A stretch of DNA of 64,000 nt from Taibaiella sp. KBW10 (lineage in GTDB: Bacteria > Bacteroidota > Bacteroidia > Chitinophagales > Chitinophagaceae): positions 62,001 to 126,000 of the forward strand of contig NZ_QAJI01000005.1 of assembly GCF_003852495.1 (NCBI RefSeq). The letters run 5' to 3'. Positions 1 through 9,493 of this stretch are shown piece after piece. The notes beneath the pieces were generated by a model, which worked only from the letters and a program-made list of their open reading frames with translations, was not told the DNA's origin and made no database searches. Numbering within the stretch: the stretch's first letter is position 1; each line of letters opens with the position of its first letter. Position numbers and translations under genes: made by a program.

Positions 1-682
1 CCGCCTGCGCTTCCATCACAAAACCGGATACATAGAGTTTGCCGTTTTTGTCCATCTCCAGATTATTAAGGTTGATGTCTGCAGCACGATTGTAGATCGA
101 TACAAAAGGCGTTACATTTTTAGTCATGTGTTTGGCCCACTCCAGTTCCCCCTCTTTGTTTAATTTCACGACGAAAGCATCTTTTGCGATCACCAGTGTA
201 TTGTCTTTTGCTTCTAATAAATGTGTGCCGGCACCCGGATCTACGTCAATTGTACCGGGAAAAGAACCCGCCACATAGATATTAGCACTATCATCGATCA
301 CCATACCTGCAGCACCCGGTGCATTATACACGTGATTGAGTTTATAGATTTTTTTATCAAATTTTTTCATCCAGACGAGATTAGAATCTTTATCCATTTT
401 GGTAATGACAAATTCATACTGGCCCGAACCCGAGGTCAGTTGTTCTCCCCTTATCAAAAGCTGTGGCGATACGCCACCAACCAGCATGCTGTCTGCAAAC
501 AATCCGAATGAATAAATATTGCCCTGTTTATCGGTTCTGATATGTCGGATATCAAAGCTACCCTGCGTTCTGCGGGCACTGTGTTGCACATTCCAATCAA
601 ATTCCTGTTGCTGCGCCATCAGGTTTAGCGGAAAAAGTGCCGTAAAGAGCAGGCACAGCAGGAGTACACTAATTTTTTGCAT
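1..682 (-). CDS. Secreted beta-propeller-like (SBBP-type) protein, 5' part only
   Basis: The leftward reading frame opens with ATG at 682 and stays open for 227 codons to the window edge, so the C-terminus is missing. It begins with a signal peptide (MQKISVLLLCLLFTALFPLN, then an AQQQ cleavage region). It continues with alternating strand-like segments such as TDKQGNIYSFGLF, VDPGAGTHLL, VVKLNKEGELEWAKHM and MDKNGKLYVSGF. The pattern 'D-nG-n-Y-v-G-F ... DvDPGaGt ... vvKln..G.l.Wak' is typical of SBBP-repeat, propeller-forming exported proteins of Bacteroidota, which often end in a T9SS sorting domain. That end cannot be seen here. The substrate and role are unknown. It is transcribed away from the sensor kinase on its right, with 274 bases between them. 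Confidence 0.75.
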   Translation of the reverse strand, partial: MQKISVLLLCLLFTALFPLNLMAQQQEFDWNVQHSARRTQGSFDIRHIRTDKQGNIYSFGLFADSMLVGGVSPQLLIRGEQLTSGSGQYEFVITKMDKDSNLVWMKKFDKKIYKLNHVYNAPGAAGMVIDDSANIYVAGSFPGTIDVDPGAGTHLLEAKDNTLVIAKDAFVVKLNKEGELEWAKHMTKNVTPFVSIYNRAADINLNNLEMDKNGKLYVSGFVMEAQA

Positions 683-900
683 ATAATGAATTAAAGATGT
701 TGAGAAAATGACCCTTAAAGAGTCTCTTAATTGCTCACCGCACAAAGTGGTGTTATCGCAAAATTAATGTAGGCATACAGCATTTAAATGCGCAACTCTA
801 CTCTAAAATAATAGAGTAGAACTACTTGTTTTCATTTTTTATTATATGTTCTTTTTTGAAAAAAAGACGGTGAAATGACAATCTTCGTTTTTCGTATTTT

Positions 901-908
901 TAATTTTG
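901..908 (+). promoter_or_regulatory. Candidate -7 element (TAATTTTG) for the sensor-kinase operon
   Basis: TAATTTTG matches the Bacteroidota -7 consensus TAnnTTTG and lies 48 bases before the kinase ATG. No TTTG -33 box sits at the usual distance, so this is a partial match. Confidence 0.35.
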
Positions 909-956
909 TACCTTCCGAAAACATAAGGGTTTTCGCCAGAAGGGCAGGTAAGTACT

Positions 957-2900
957 ATGAGCAGATTCTTTTTTAGATGTTATTTATTGATCGTGTTATT
1001 CGTAACGAGCCATCATGTGTTTGCACAAAGCGAGGGCAACCCTACGCTTGTGTCTACCCTTGACACCGCGGGCATAACCAGGGCAATAACTGCAGGAAAG
1101 AACAGTAATCATATTGATAGTGCACTCCAAATCCTTAGCTATGCCTACAACAGCAGTAGGGCACTTCATTTTGAAAAAGGAATGCTTGTATCCGGTATAG
1201 AACTGGGCTTGGCTTATGCCCGGAAAGGACAATATGATATCGCCCTGCGCAAACTGGAACAGGCTTTGTTATTGGCAGAAAAGTATCCCGCATATTTAGG
1301 TATTGTACATAACCGGATCGGAAATGTATACAATTACCAATCTGATTTTGAGAAGGCTGCCTATTATTATCAACAGGCCGCATTGCTCTCGGAAAAACAC
1401 TCTGCTAGTGTCATGCCCGCCAGCTACGCTTACAGCAACCTCGCGACCATTATGGCGCAACAAAAACAATATCACAAAGCCGTTTATTATATTGATAAAG
1501 CTATTATCTATGCCCGGCAACAAAAGGACTTGCCCCTGTTGGCGACACTTCTTTTGAATAAAGCGGTCAACTTAAATAACCAAGAACAAAGGGTTGCGGC
1601 ACTTATTATTTTGGATACCGCCGCTCAAATCGCCAGGAGCACGCATAATATGAGCCTATTGTTTACCATTCTGATCAATGCCGGTAGCATCAATCTCTAT
1701 CTTGAAAAAGCCCCTACTGCATTGCAAAAGCTAAAGGAGGCGGAACAAATTTCGGCCAAACAAGATGTGAGCCTTTTTGAGCAGGTATCTTTATATGGCA
1801 TCATAGGAGATACCTACCTGCAATTAAAAGCATATGACCAGGCTAAGGCTTATCTTGATCTCGCCTGGGAACATGCAGAAACCATTCCCAAAGAGAAGAT
1901 GTTTTTACTGGCCAAAAAGTCGGAGCTGGCGCATGCGCTCGGCAATGACCAACAAGCCTACCGCCTGTCGCAGGAGTACCACAGATTTAAAGACAGCCTG
2001 CATGAACAGGACATCACTTTGCAGGTACAGGAAATGGAAACGAAATACAGAACCTTGGAGAAGGATAAAGAAATCGTGCAGAAGCAATCTCATATTGCCG
2101 ATCAGCGCCAGCAAATCGCACATAAGAATTTATGGATTGCACTGAGTGCGCTCACCATTTTTATCATCTTATCTTTCCTTGTGTTTGCTTACATACGAAA
2201 TAACAACAAACAAAAACTCCTGAAAAGGAATAGTGAAATAGAACGCCTGCAAAGCGTATTGATCGGCGAAGAAGCGGAAAGACAACGATTGGCCCAGGAG
2301 CTTCATGATGGTGTAAATAGCCAGCTGGCTGGGGCAAAAGGTTATCTGATCACTTTATCGCAATGGTTTCCCGAAATTGCATCTTCCGAACCTTATACTA
2401 AATCGAAAGACATTATCGATGAGACGGCTGTAGAATTAAGAAGGCTAGCGCATAACCTCTTGCCCAATGCACTGAATTTAGGGCTTAAGGAGGCCGTAAA
2501 ACATTTTTTGCAACAGATCCAATCCGGCACGGAGACACAGTTTGAATTTCATGGTTATGGCACCTTTGGTGCACTGGATGCAAACCAGTCGCTGAATATT
2601 TACAGAATTATCCAGGAGATTGTGCATAATGTACTCAAACATGCCCGGGCAACTGAGGTCATCATTTTGCTGAATGAGTATAGTAAGGAGTATAGCCTTA
2701 TTATCGAAGACAATGGCATCGGGATGCCCGATACCGCACTGCAGGAAGGCATGGGTTTACACAATATCCGACGCAGGGTGCAGGCGCTTCAAGGCAGTAT
2801 ATCCATCGAATCGGCAGCACAAAAGGGCACTTTATTTTCTATTCATATCCCAAAAACAAATCAACACAGCAGTACCCCCAGCAATATGGCTGATGTATAA
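957..2900 (+). CDS. TPR-containing sensor histidine kinase (HisKA_3/NarX-DesK type)
   Basis: This is a 647-residue membrane-bound two-component kinase. An N-terminal signal segment ends near FAQ (residue 24). Helical tetratricopeptide-like repeats fill roughly residues 55-350. A coiled coil leads into one transmembrane helix (about 394-414). The HisKA_3 dimerisation domain carries the phospho-acceptor His450 in AQELHDGVNSQLAG. The HATPase domain has an N box with Asn558 (QEIVHNVLKHA), a G1 box (EDNGIGMP, about 584-591) and GMGLHNIRRR. The periplasmic TPR region probably senses a protein or peptide, as is inferred for this architecture in Bacteroidota. The response regulator starts 47 bases downstream and is the obvious partner. 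The signal is unknown. Confidence 0.93.
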   Translation: MSRFFFRCYLLIVLFVTSHHVFAQSEGNPTLVSTLDTAGITRAITAGKNSNHIDSALQILSYAYNSSRALHFEKGMLVSGIELGLAYARKGQYDIALRKLEQALLLAEKYPAYLGIVHNRIGNVYNYQSDFEKAAYYYQQAALLSEKHSASVMPASYAYSNLATIMAQQKQYHKAVYYIDKAIIYARQQKDLPLLATLLLNKAVNLNNQEQRVAALIILDTAAQIARSTHNMSLLFTILINAGSINLYLEKAPTALQKLKEAEQISAKQDVSLFEQVSLYGIIGDTYLQLKAYDQAKAYLDLAWEHAETIPKEKMFLLAKKSELAHALGNDQQAYRLSQEYHRFKDSLHEQDITLQVQEMETKYRTLEKDKEIVQKQSHIADQRQQIAHKNLWIALSALTIFIILSFLVFAYIRNNNKQKLLKRNSEIERLQSVLIGEEAERQRLAQELHDGVNSQLAGAKGYLITLSQWFPEIASSEPYTKSKDIIDETAVELRRLAHNLLPNALNLGLKEAVKHFLQQIQSGTETQFEFHGYGTFGALDANQSLNIYRIIQEIVHNVLKHARATEVIILLNEYSKEYSLIIEDNGIGMPDTALQEGMGLHNIRRRVQALQGSISIESAAQKGTLFSIHIPKTNQHSSTPSNMADV

Positions 2901-2947
2901 GTTATCTAAATTATAATGTGTAATTTTACGCTAGCCCCCAATTCACA

Positions 2948-3586
2948 ATGAAGATACAAGTAGCCATTATTGATGACCATCCTTTGGTAAGAAGCGGCAT
3001 TAACGCCATGCTGGAGTCGGATGCCGGGATAGAGGTTACCGGGCTGTATGCTCATTTTAATGCCCTTATGGTGGCTATAAAAGCCAATGTTCCCGATGTA
3101 TTGCTCCTGGATCTGCAGATGGCCGACATGTCGGGTGCTGCAATCCTGGAAGTGGTGAGCAAGCAATACCCTCAATTAAGCGTAATTATCCTAACCAGTA
3201 TCGACAGTGCGCTCATGGTGCGCAACCTGATGAAGGCGGGTGCCAAAGGTTATGTACTGAAAACGACCGGGCAGGAGGAAATTCTGCAGGCGATCCACGC
3301 GGTATACCAAGGTGAGATTTACTTATCCAAAGATATCAAAGACATCCTGGTGCAAAGTACCCTACAACATAAGACCGGCATGGGTTTTAACACGGAGCTT
3401 TCCGAGCGGGAAGTGCAGATTTTACAACTGATCGCCGCAGAATACAGCAGCCCTGAAATTGCTCAAAAAATACACCTCAGCACCCGTACGGTTGAAAACT
3501 ACCGTTTGGGTTTAATGCAGAAACTGGAAGTCAAAAACATTGCAGGATTGATTAAGAAAGCCATCTTTATGGGTTTGATTAAATGA
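2948..3586 (+). CDS. NarL/FixJ-family response regulator
   Basis: The 212-residue protein has a receiver domain followed by a LuxR-type helix-turn-helix. The receiver shows the acidic pair Asp9-Asp10 (VAIIDDHPLVRSG) and the phospho-acceptor Asp55 in VLLLDLQMADMSG. The C-terminal domain (about 145-205) has the usual LSEREVQILQLIA, SPEIAQKIHLSTRTVENYR and LMQKLEVKN segments. HisKA_3 kinases normally pair with NarL-type regulators, so the kinase just upstream is its likely partner and the two are probably co-transcribed. The next gene (an exported DUF4394 protein) is 183 bases away and may be a target, but no binding site can be recognised. Confidence 0.95.
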   Translation: MKIQVAIIDDHPLVRSGINAMLESDAGIEVTGLYAHFNALMVAIKANVPDVLLLDLQMADMSGAAILEVVSKQYPQLSVIILTSIDSALMVRNLMKAGAKGYVLKTTGQEEILQAIHAVYQGEIYLSKDIKDILVQSTLQHKTGMGFNTELSEREVQILQLIAAEYSSPEIAQKIHLSTRTVENYRLGLMQKLEVKNIAGLIKKAIFMGLIK

Positions 3587-3769
3587 TCGCGCCCCTCATG
3601 TTTGATGACAAAGAAGGAGCCTCTTAACACGTTTTCCTAGTAACCATATACAGTCAATTTCGTCCCGGAAAGGAATATTTATTAACATAAATGTTAAAAT
3701 TAACGATCAGTTAAGATTTGCAAGAACTATTCATTCTGTTTTAGCGTAGATATAGGAAACGTTAAAATT

Positions 3770-5692
3770 ATGAAGAAACTATTTTTACTCCTCACGATTG
3801 CGCTGACTTGCAAATCTTTATATGCGCAGACAATTATCGGCTTAACCGCAGATGATAAAATATTCCAAATCACGCAAGCAAGCGCTCCCGGCACGATCAC
3901 TACGCCGATAAGCGTTAGCGGACTTACACCGGGTCAGAAGCTTGTTGGTATTGACTACCGGCCTAATACCGGTGAGCTCTATGCTCTGGGTTATAATGCC
4001 ACCATTACCTCTGGAAATGCCCGGCTTTATGTGATCAATAAATCAACCGCTGTTGCTACCCCTATTGGCGCTGCCGCTATTGACTTAGATTTGGGTACCG
4101 GAAGTGTCAGTGTTGATTTCAACCCCACTGTGGACCGGATCAGGGTAATGGGTGCCAACGGAAAGAATTACCGTTTGCATCCTGTAACGGGTGCTATCGC
4201 CGCCAGTGACGGCAACCTCGCCTATGCAACGGGAGATGTAAATAATGCAGCCCTAGCTAAAATCGGTGCCTGTGCTTATCTTAATAGTTATATTGGCAGT
4301 GAAGCCACAACCTTATTTGACTACGATCAAAATCTAAATATTATTGTGACACAGGTCCCACCAAATAATGGTACCTTAAATACCATCGGCAGTACGGGTA
4401 TTACGGTTAATCTGGCCAATCCCAGTATCGGCATGGATATTTATTTTGATCCGGTACTTAAAACCAATGTGGCCTACCTGAACGCCAACACGGGTACGAG
4501 TGACAATGACAACCTATATACCATCAACCTTGCAACCGGTGCAACAACTGCACTCGGACTAATCGGCAGCGGTTTAAATGTAAAAGAAATTGCCGTTGAG
4601 ATCAACCGGACTGTGCCGCAAAACTATACCGGCCAATTGGTATATGGGCTTACAACTACCAATAGAAACCTGATTAAATTCAGCACCGGCAACCCGGAAC
4701 TGATTAGGGAGTTGCTCCCGATTAGCGGTGTGACTACGGGTCAGGTAATTGTGGGTATGGATGTAAGGCCTTTGAACTTAGGTTTATATGCTTTAGGGTA
4801 TAATAGTACCACGCAGGAATACCAGGTTTACAATATCAATACGACAACAGGAGCGGCCACGGCCATCAATGCTACTGCAGGAACGATAAGACTAGGTGTA
4901 GGAGAAAAAATAAGTTTTGATTTTAATCCGACCGTCGACCGGATCAGAGTAGTGTCTACTAATGATTCTAATTACCGATTAAATCCTATTACCGGTGCAG
5001 TGGCTGCAACGGATACAAGTCTTGCTTATTCCGCTTCGGATGTCAATAATGGTAAGAATCCTTATATCGGTTCGGTAGCGTACACGAATAGTTACAAAGG
5101 CACCACCACAACGGCTTTATATGGTATTGATGATTCTCTTCAGAATTTTGTACAGATAGTACCACCCAATCAAGGAGTCTTAAATACTTTAGCAGCCAAT
5201 ATACTGCCTTTTAACCTGGCCGATTTAACCAACGATATTGATTATTTCTACGACTCGGTATCGATGTCTAATAAGGGCTATTTATGTGCCAATACCGGTT
5301 CTTCGATGAACGATAAATTATATACCATCGGCACAAATGGCACGGCTGTATTGATAAATGATATTGGCTATGGAATTCCTGTTTCTGATATTGCAGTACA
5401 ACTTACCTTTACCAACAGTGCACCGACAGGGATATGGGAACTTGCAAAACAATCGTTATTCAGTATATATCCTAACCCGGTTGCAGATAATCTGAATATT
5501 TCTCTATATAAAATAGCAGATAAGCATACGACTTTAGTAGTTACGGATGTGACCGGCAAAGTGATTAAAACTTATCCTGTGGCCAAGGGCAGCACAGGCC
5601 TCTGCCTTAACCTGTCCGATTTAAACAGCGGATTGTATCTGATTAACCTTTCTGATCAAAATGCACAAGCAGTGCGGTTCTTCAAAAATTAA
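3770..5692 (+). CDS. Tandem DUF4394 exported protein with T9SS type A sorting domain
   Basis: The 640-residue protein starts with a signal peptide (MKKLFLLLTIALTCKSLYAQ). Two homologous DUF4394 units follow, at about residues 22-280 and 285-545. Each has the signature FNPTVDRIRV, then NYRL.P.TGA(I/V)AA.D, then LAY....DVNN. The last 80 residues are a T9SS sorting domain: SIYPNPVADNLNIS, a VTDVTGKV strand and a final VRFFKN. DUF4394 units are thought to form beta-propeller-like folds; their biochemical role is not known. The protein should be exported across the outer membrane by the type IX system and be released or surface-attached. It is transcribed alone and ends at a long palindromic terminator. 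Confidence 0.88.
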   Translation: MKKLFLLLTIALTCKSLYAQTIIGLTADDKIFQITQASAPGTITTPISVSGLTPGQKLVGIDYRPNTGELYALGYNATITSGNARLYVINKSTAVATPIGAAAIDLDLGTGSVSVDFNPTVDRIRVMGANGKNYRLHPVTGAIAASDGNLAYATGDVNNAALAKIGACAYLNSYIGSEATTLFDYDQNLNIIVTQVPPNNGTLNTIGSTGITVNLANPSIGMDIYFDPVLKTNVAYLNANTGTSDNDNLYTINLATGATTALGLIGSGLNVKEIAVEINRTVPQNYTGQLVYGLTTTNRNLIKFSTGNPELIRELLPISGVTTGQVIVGMDVRPLNLGLYALGYNSTTQEYQVYNINTTTGAATAINATAGTIRLGVGEKISFDFNPTVDRIRVVSTNDSNYRLNPITGAVAATDTSLAYSASDVNNGKNPYIGSVAYTNSYKGTTTTALYGIDDSLQNFVQIVPPNQGVLNTLAANILPFNLADLTNDIDYFYDSVSMSNKGYLCANTGSSMNDKLYTIGTNGTAVLINDIGYGIPVSDIAVQLTFTNSAPTGIWELAKQSLFSIYPNPVADNLNISLYKIADKHTTLVVTDVTGKVIKTYPVAKGSTGLCLNLSDLNSGLYLINLSDQNAQAVRFFKN

Positions 5693-5704
5693 TAATAGTA
5701 CAGT

Positions 5705-5750
5705 ATAAATAGCAAATCCAGCTTCGATCGAAGCTGGATTTGCTATTTAT
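5705..5750. terminator. Bidirectional terminator, perfect 46-base palindrome
   Basis: A perfect 23-bp inverted repeat is centred between 5727 and 5728 (core AGCTTCGATCGAAGCT), with A/T-rich ends. It lies between the convergent DUF4394 and parE genes and can end transcription from both sides. Confidence 0.85.
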
Positions 5751-5769
5751 ATTTAAACGGAGCAGGTTA

Positions 5770-7680
5770 TTAACCTGCCTCCACTACCGCGACGGCTTCG
5801 GGTTCTTCCTTAATTACTTCTTTCTCTACAACCAGGTTGTCAATAATAAATTTTTGGCGTTGCGGGGTGTTGTTACCCATATAATATTCCAATAGTTTTT
5901 GTATTGGTGCATCTTTAGAAATTAATACCGGGTCTTTACGCATACCATCTCCGATAAACTGGCCAAACTCATCGGGAGAGATCTCTCCTAATCCTTTAAA
6001 TCGGGTGATTTCCGGTTTGTTCCCTAATTTATCAACGGCTTTTAGTTTTTCTTCTTCAGAATAACAGTAAATCGTTTCTTTCTTATTGCGTACGCGGAAA
6101 AGCGGTGTTTCTAAAATATACACATGTCCGTTACGCACCAGATCAGGAAAGAACTGCAGGAAGAATGTCATGATCAGTAATCGGATGTGCATACCATCCA
6201 CATCGGCATCGGTTGCAATAACGATATTGTTATACCGCAGCCCTTCCAGGCCTTCTTCAATATTTAAGGCATGTTGTAGTAAATTAAACTCTTCGTTTTC
6301 ATACACTACTTTTTTGGTGAGCCCGAAACTGTTTAAGGGCTTACCTCTAAGGCTGAATACTGCTTGTGTTTCCACTTCCCTACTTTTGGTAATGGATCCG
6401 CTTGCCGAGTCTCCTTCTGTAATAAAAATGGTGGAACCCAATTGTTTTTCCTGAAAGGTTTCCTTGTTTTTTGTAGGCACTTCCATATTCAGGTGAATAC
6501 GGCAATCCCTAAGTTTTTTATTATGCAGGTTTGCTTTTTTGGCGCGCTCATTGGCAATCTTCCTAATGCCCGAAAGCTCTTTGCGTTCCCGCTCACTTTG
6601 TTCGATCCGCTTCTTCAAAGCATCGGCAATACCGGCGTTCTTATGTAAAAAATCATCTAAGGATTTAGACAGAAAATCCAATATAAAACTCTTCATAGAA
6701 GGCCCGTCTGGAGAGACGGTCAGCGAGCCTAACTTCGTTTTTGTCTGGCTTTCAAATACAGGCTCCTGCACTTTTACCGCAATGGCAGCACAGATTGTTT
6801 GCCTGATGTCGGAAGCATCATAATCCTTTTTAAAGAAATCCCTTATTGTTTTTACATAGGCTTCCCGGAAGGCTTGTTGGTGTGTACCGCCCTGAGTCGT
6901 ATGTTGTCCGTTTACAAAGGAATAAATATCTTCTCCATAGCTTCCGGTATGCGATATCGCCACTTCTATATCCTCTCCTTTTAAATGAATGATGGGATAA
7001 CGAAGATCATCTTCATTGGTCTTGTTTTGTAACAGGTCTAATAAACCGTTTTTGGATATATATTTTTTACCATTTAAATAAAGCGCAAGGCCCGCATTCA
7101 GGTAACAATAGTTCCAAATCTGGTTTTGTACATAGTCCATGATAAAGTGGTAGTTCTTAAACACCGTATTATCGGGTGTAAAAGTGACCTCTGTACCATT
7201 TTCTTCTGTTGTTTTTTCTTCTTTGCTTTCACTGATCAACTCCCCTTTAGAAAAAACGGCAGTTTTGCATTTACCTTCACGATAAGCGGTTACGGTAAAC
7301 GAAGAACTCAGGGCATTCACCGCTTTGGTACCGACCCCGTTCAATCCTACTGACTTCTGGAAGGCTTTGCTATCATATTTAGCGCCTGTATTGATCTTAC
7401 TCACTACATCAACCACCTTGCCCAGAGGAATACCCCGGCCATAATCGCGCACGGTAACGACGCCGTCCTGGATGGTAATATTCACCTGCTTTCCGAAGCC
7501 CATGGTGTATTCATCAATACAGTTGTCTACGACCTCTTTTACCAGTATATAAATACCATCATCCATACTGCTGCCATCTCCCAGCTTCCCGATATACATC
7601 CCGGGCCGCAGGCGGATGTGCTCTTTCCAATCGAGGGACCTGATACTGCTCTCGTCGTAATTATTTTGCGTTTCGCTCAT
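5770..7680 (-). CDS. parE: DNA topoisomerase IV subunit B (ParE)
   Basis: This 636-residue type II topoisomerase ATPase subunit decatenates chromosomes together with ParC. The GHKL ATPase domain has [17 protein letters not shown] (21-37), the catalytic Glu49 and Asn53 in [18 protein letters not shown] (79-85) and [15 protein letters not shown] (111-125). The transducer loop QTKTKLG is at 312-318. The TOPRIM domain has EGDSASG (422-428) and the metal-binding DADVDG (491-496). The N-terminal '[20 protein letters not shown]' pattern is the Bacteroidota ParE form; GyrB has 'RPAMYIGD' there. No parC is adjacent within the window. The gene ends at the palindromic terminator it shares with the DUF4394 gene. 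Confidence 0.93.
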   Translation of the reverse strand: MSETQNNYDESSIRSLDWKEHIRLRPGMYIGKLGDGSSMDDGIYILVKEVVDNCIDEYTMGFGKQVNITIQDGVVTVRDYGRGIPLGKVVDVVSKINTGAKYDSKAFQKSVGLNGVGTKAVNALSSSFTVTAYREGKCKTAVFSKGELISESKEEKTTEENGTEVTFTPDNTVFKNYHFIMDYVQNQIWNYCYLNAGLALYLNGKKYISKNGLLDLLQNKTNEDDLRYPIIHLKGEDIEVAISHTGSYGEDIYSFVNGQHTTQGGTHQQAFREAYVKTIRDFFKKDYDASDIRQTICAAIAVKVQEPVFESQTKTKLGSLTVSPDGPSMKSFILDFLSKSLDDFLHKNAGIADALKKRIEQSERERKELSGIRKIANERAKKANLHNKKLRDCRIHLNMEVPTKNKETFQEKQLGSTIFITEGDSASGSITKSREVETQAVFSLRGKPLNSFGLTKKVVYENEEFNLLQHALNIEEGLEGLRYNNIVIATDADVDGMHIRLLIMTFFLQFFPDLVRNGHVYILETPLFRVRNKKETIYCYSEEEKLKAVDKLGNKPEITRFKGLGEISPDEFGQFIGDGMRKDPVLISKDAPIQKLLEYYMGNNTPQRQKFIIDNLVVEKEVIKEEPEAVAVVEAG

Positions 7681-7739
7681 ATATGTCTACTTCACTATTA
7701 TTTTTATAAGATTGGCAAATTTAAGCAATTGTAGCGGCT

Positions 7740-8303
7740 TTATATATTATTTGCCCAGTTGCGTAAGAGATCCATGCCTTGTGGTGTCAATACCGATTCC
7801 GGATGAAACTGCACCCCGACGCAAGGGTATTCCTTGTGTTTTAAGGCCATAATAAGCCCCTCTTCGCTCTTTGCCAGAACGGTCAATACATTTGGGTCAA
7901 TATCCTCAACAACCAAAGAATGATACCGCATGGCAATCAGGGGATTGGGTAAATCCTGAAAAATATATTCCTGCTTATGGTATACCGCACTTGTCTTGCC
8001 ATGCATTGGATAGGCGGCTTTGATGATTTTCGCCCCAAAATATTGTGCTAATGCCTGATGTCCCAGACAAATGCCCAGTATAGGCATTTTATCATGAAAA
8101 TGATGAATCACTGCCATGGTAATACCCGCATCATCAGGCGTTTTGGGGCCGGGAGAGATGATAATCCTTTGCGGACGCATCTCAATGATCTGCTCCAGTG
8201 TATACGCATCGTTCTTGATGACGGTCACCGGTTGCCCCAGCTGCAAGAGGTAATCGCATAGGATGTGGGTAAACGAATCGTAATTGTCTATCAGAAGCCA
8301 CAT
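7740..8303 (-). CDS. TrpG/PabA-type glutamine amidotransferase (anthranilate or aminodeoxychorismate synthase component II)
   Basis: This 187-residue class I glutamine amidotransferase supplies ammonia to a chorismate-using synthase. It begins with the family signature LLIDNYDSFTH. The oxyanion-hole segment ISPGPKTPDDAG is at 49-60. The catalytic triad is visible as Cys79 (GICLGHQA), His167 and Glu169 (VQFHPES). MHGKTSAVYH and MRYHSLVVE are also as expected. No trpE, pabB or other trp gene is nearby, so the pathway (tryptophan or folate) cannot be fixed from context. It starts 4 bases after the stop of the CvpA-like gene and is probably co-transcribed with it. Confidence 0.92.
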   Translation of the reverse strand: MWLLIDNYDSFTHILCDYLLQLGQPVTVIKNDAYTLEQIIEMRPQRIIISPGPKTPDDAGITMAVIHHFHDKMPILGICLGHQALAQYFGAKIIKAAYPMHGKTSAVYHKQEYIFQDLPNPLIAMRYHSLVVEDIDPNVLTVLAKSEEGLIMALKHKEYPCVGVQFHPESVLTPQGMDLLRNWANNI

Positions 8304-8307
8304 AAGT

Positions 8308-8844
8308 CTAGGGTAATCGATTGTTTACATTATCGAAAAGGTGCTCCAACTCCGTATAGCTATCCTTCACGAAGGGCAACACCGCTCCAATAATCGCAAA
8401 TCCTTTGGGCGCAACCGGCTCAATAAGGGCGTATGTTTTCGAATGTGCCTTTGTTTCGGGATTCATCAGGTTTACTTTATCAGCCAGCCATAAAACGGAA
8501 CTCCAAACAAAAGTCACCAGCAGTCCGTACAATACTGCACCTGCAATACGGTTTGCCCAGCCTAATTTGATCGTTTTAAGCCCTTTATCGATAGATCTGG
8601 AGATCATGTTCACCAGGAATACAATCGCCACAAAAACGATGATATAAGACAACATGGGAATCCATGGATTGATATCTGATTTTGCATTAAACAAATAGCT
8701 GGATACTTTTTGTGAAAGCTTCAGTGCTCCCATCATTGCAATGATCACGGCCACGAAAGAGAATAATGCGTGTACGATTCCTTTGCGGTACCCTTTCATC
8801 GTGAACCAAGCCAAAATGATGAGGTAGATAAAGTCTATAGGCAT
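8308..8844 (-). CDS. CvpA-family membrane protein
   Basis: The protein has four predicted transmembrane helices and the CvpA signature near its start (IDFIYLIILAWFTMKGYRKG). Further helices lie at VHALFSFVAVIIAMMGAL, SYIIVFVAIVFLVNMI and GAVLYGLLVTFVWSSVLWL. CvpA proteins are inner-membrane proteins tied to colicin V production and envelope stress, with no settled biochemical activity. The frame is open from an ATG at 8907, but that codon abuts the terminator of the gene upstream. The ATG at 8844 (MPIDFIYL, 178 residues) gives the normal family N-terminus and is preferred. It is followed at 4 bases by the TrpG/PabA gene. Confidence 0.82.
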   Translation of the reverse strand: MPIDFIYLIILAWFTMKGYRKGIVHALFSFVAVIIAMMGALKLSQKVSSYLFNAKSDINPWIPMLSYIIVFVAIVFLVNMISRSIDKGLKTIKLGWANRIAGAVLYGLLVTFVWSSVLWLADKVNLMNPETKAHSKTYALIEPVAPKGFAIIGAVLPFVKDSYTELEHLFDNVNNRLP

Positions 8845-8907
8845 GTGTGCATAGGATTTTAAAAATAAATAATTCAGCTCTGGCGGACTGCAGGATGCTA
8901 AATACAA

Positions 8908-8942
8908 AAAAGATTCAAACTATACTATAGCCTGAATCTTTT
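8908..8942 (-). terminator. Rho-independent terminator after the YqeY gene
   Basis: The stem AAAAGATTCA/TGAATCTTTT (8933-8942 with 8908-8917) has a 15-base loop, followed on the minus strand by T residues. It lies just past the GatB/YqeY stop. Confidence 0.75.
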
Positions 8943-8958
8943 CCACGCTTTTATGCCC

Positions 8959-9408
8959 TTAATTCAATAATCGCTTTACGGTTTCCGATACCGCTTTTCC
9001 GTCTGCTTTACCCGCAAATTGTTTAGATGCTACGCCCATTACTTTACCTAAGTCAGCGGCAGAGCTGGCGCCCACCTGGGCAATAATATCTTTTATCGCA
9101 GCTTCCAGTTCTTCCGCGCTTAACTGAGCCGGTAAGAATTTATTGATGATTACAATTTCTTCTTCTTCTTTCCGTGCCAGATCAGCTCTTCCCTGCTGGG
9201 TAAAAATTTCTAAAGAATCCTTACGTTGTTTGGCCATTTTCGTTAATAATTTCAGCTCATCAGCTTCATCTAAGGCTGCTTTTGCACCTGTTGCCGTTTG
9301 CTCTACAAGGATGGCGGCTTTTATGGCTCTTAAGGTTCTTAAAGCTACATCGTCTTTAGCGCGCATGGCCATTTTCAACTCGTCCATTACTTTGGCTTCT
9401 AAACTCAT
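8959..9408 (-). CDS. GatB/YqeY domain-containing protein
   Basis: This is a 149-residue cytoplasmic protein made of the YqeY domain, related to the tail domain of the GatB amidotransferase. It begins MSLEAKVMDELKMAMRAKD and contains the family pattern LRTLRAIKAAI, LLTKMAKQRKDSLE, the acidic stretch ARKEEEEIVIINKFLP and the C-terminal DLGKVMGVASKQFAGKADGK. YqeY proteins are proposed to bind tRNA, but their role is not settled. The open frame extends back to 9483, but that leader would overlap the susD terminator, so the ATG at 9408 is chosen. A terminator follows the gene, so it appears to be its own transcription unit. Confidence 0.9.
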   Translation of the reverse strand: MSLEAKVMDELKMAMRAKDDVALRTLRAIKAAILVEQTATGAKAALDEADELKLLTKMAKQRKDSLEIFTQQGRADLARKEEEEIVIINKFLPAQLSAEELEAAIKDIIAQVGASSAADLGKVMGVASKQFAGKADGKAVSETVKRLLN

Positions 9409-9434
9409 AATTTTTCGTTTTAAACTATTGCAAA

Positions 9435-9475
9435 TATAAAAAAACCGACTGAAAATTTCAGTCGGTTTTTTTATA
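9435..9475 (-). terminator. Rho-independent terminator of the susC-susD unit
   Basis: A near-perfect dyad (ACCGACTGAAA / TTTCAGTCGGT, centre 9455) is flanked by A and T runs. It lies just after the SusD stop. Confidence 0.88.
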
Positions 9476-9493
9476 AGAATCAATAAACTATTC

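Noticed and set aside
5770-7680. DNA gyrase subunit B instead of ParE
   Set aside because: The start [13 protein letters not shown] and the DDGIY segment match the Bacteroidota topoisomerase IV form; GyrB would have RPAMYIGD.
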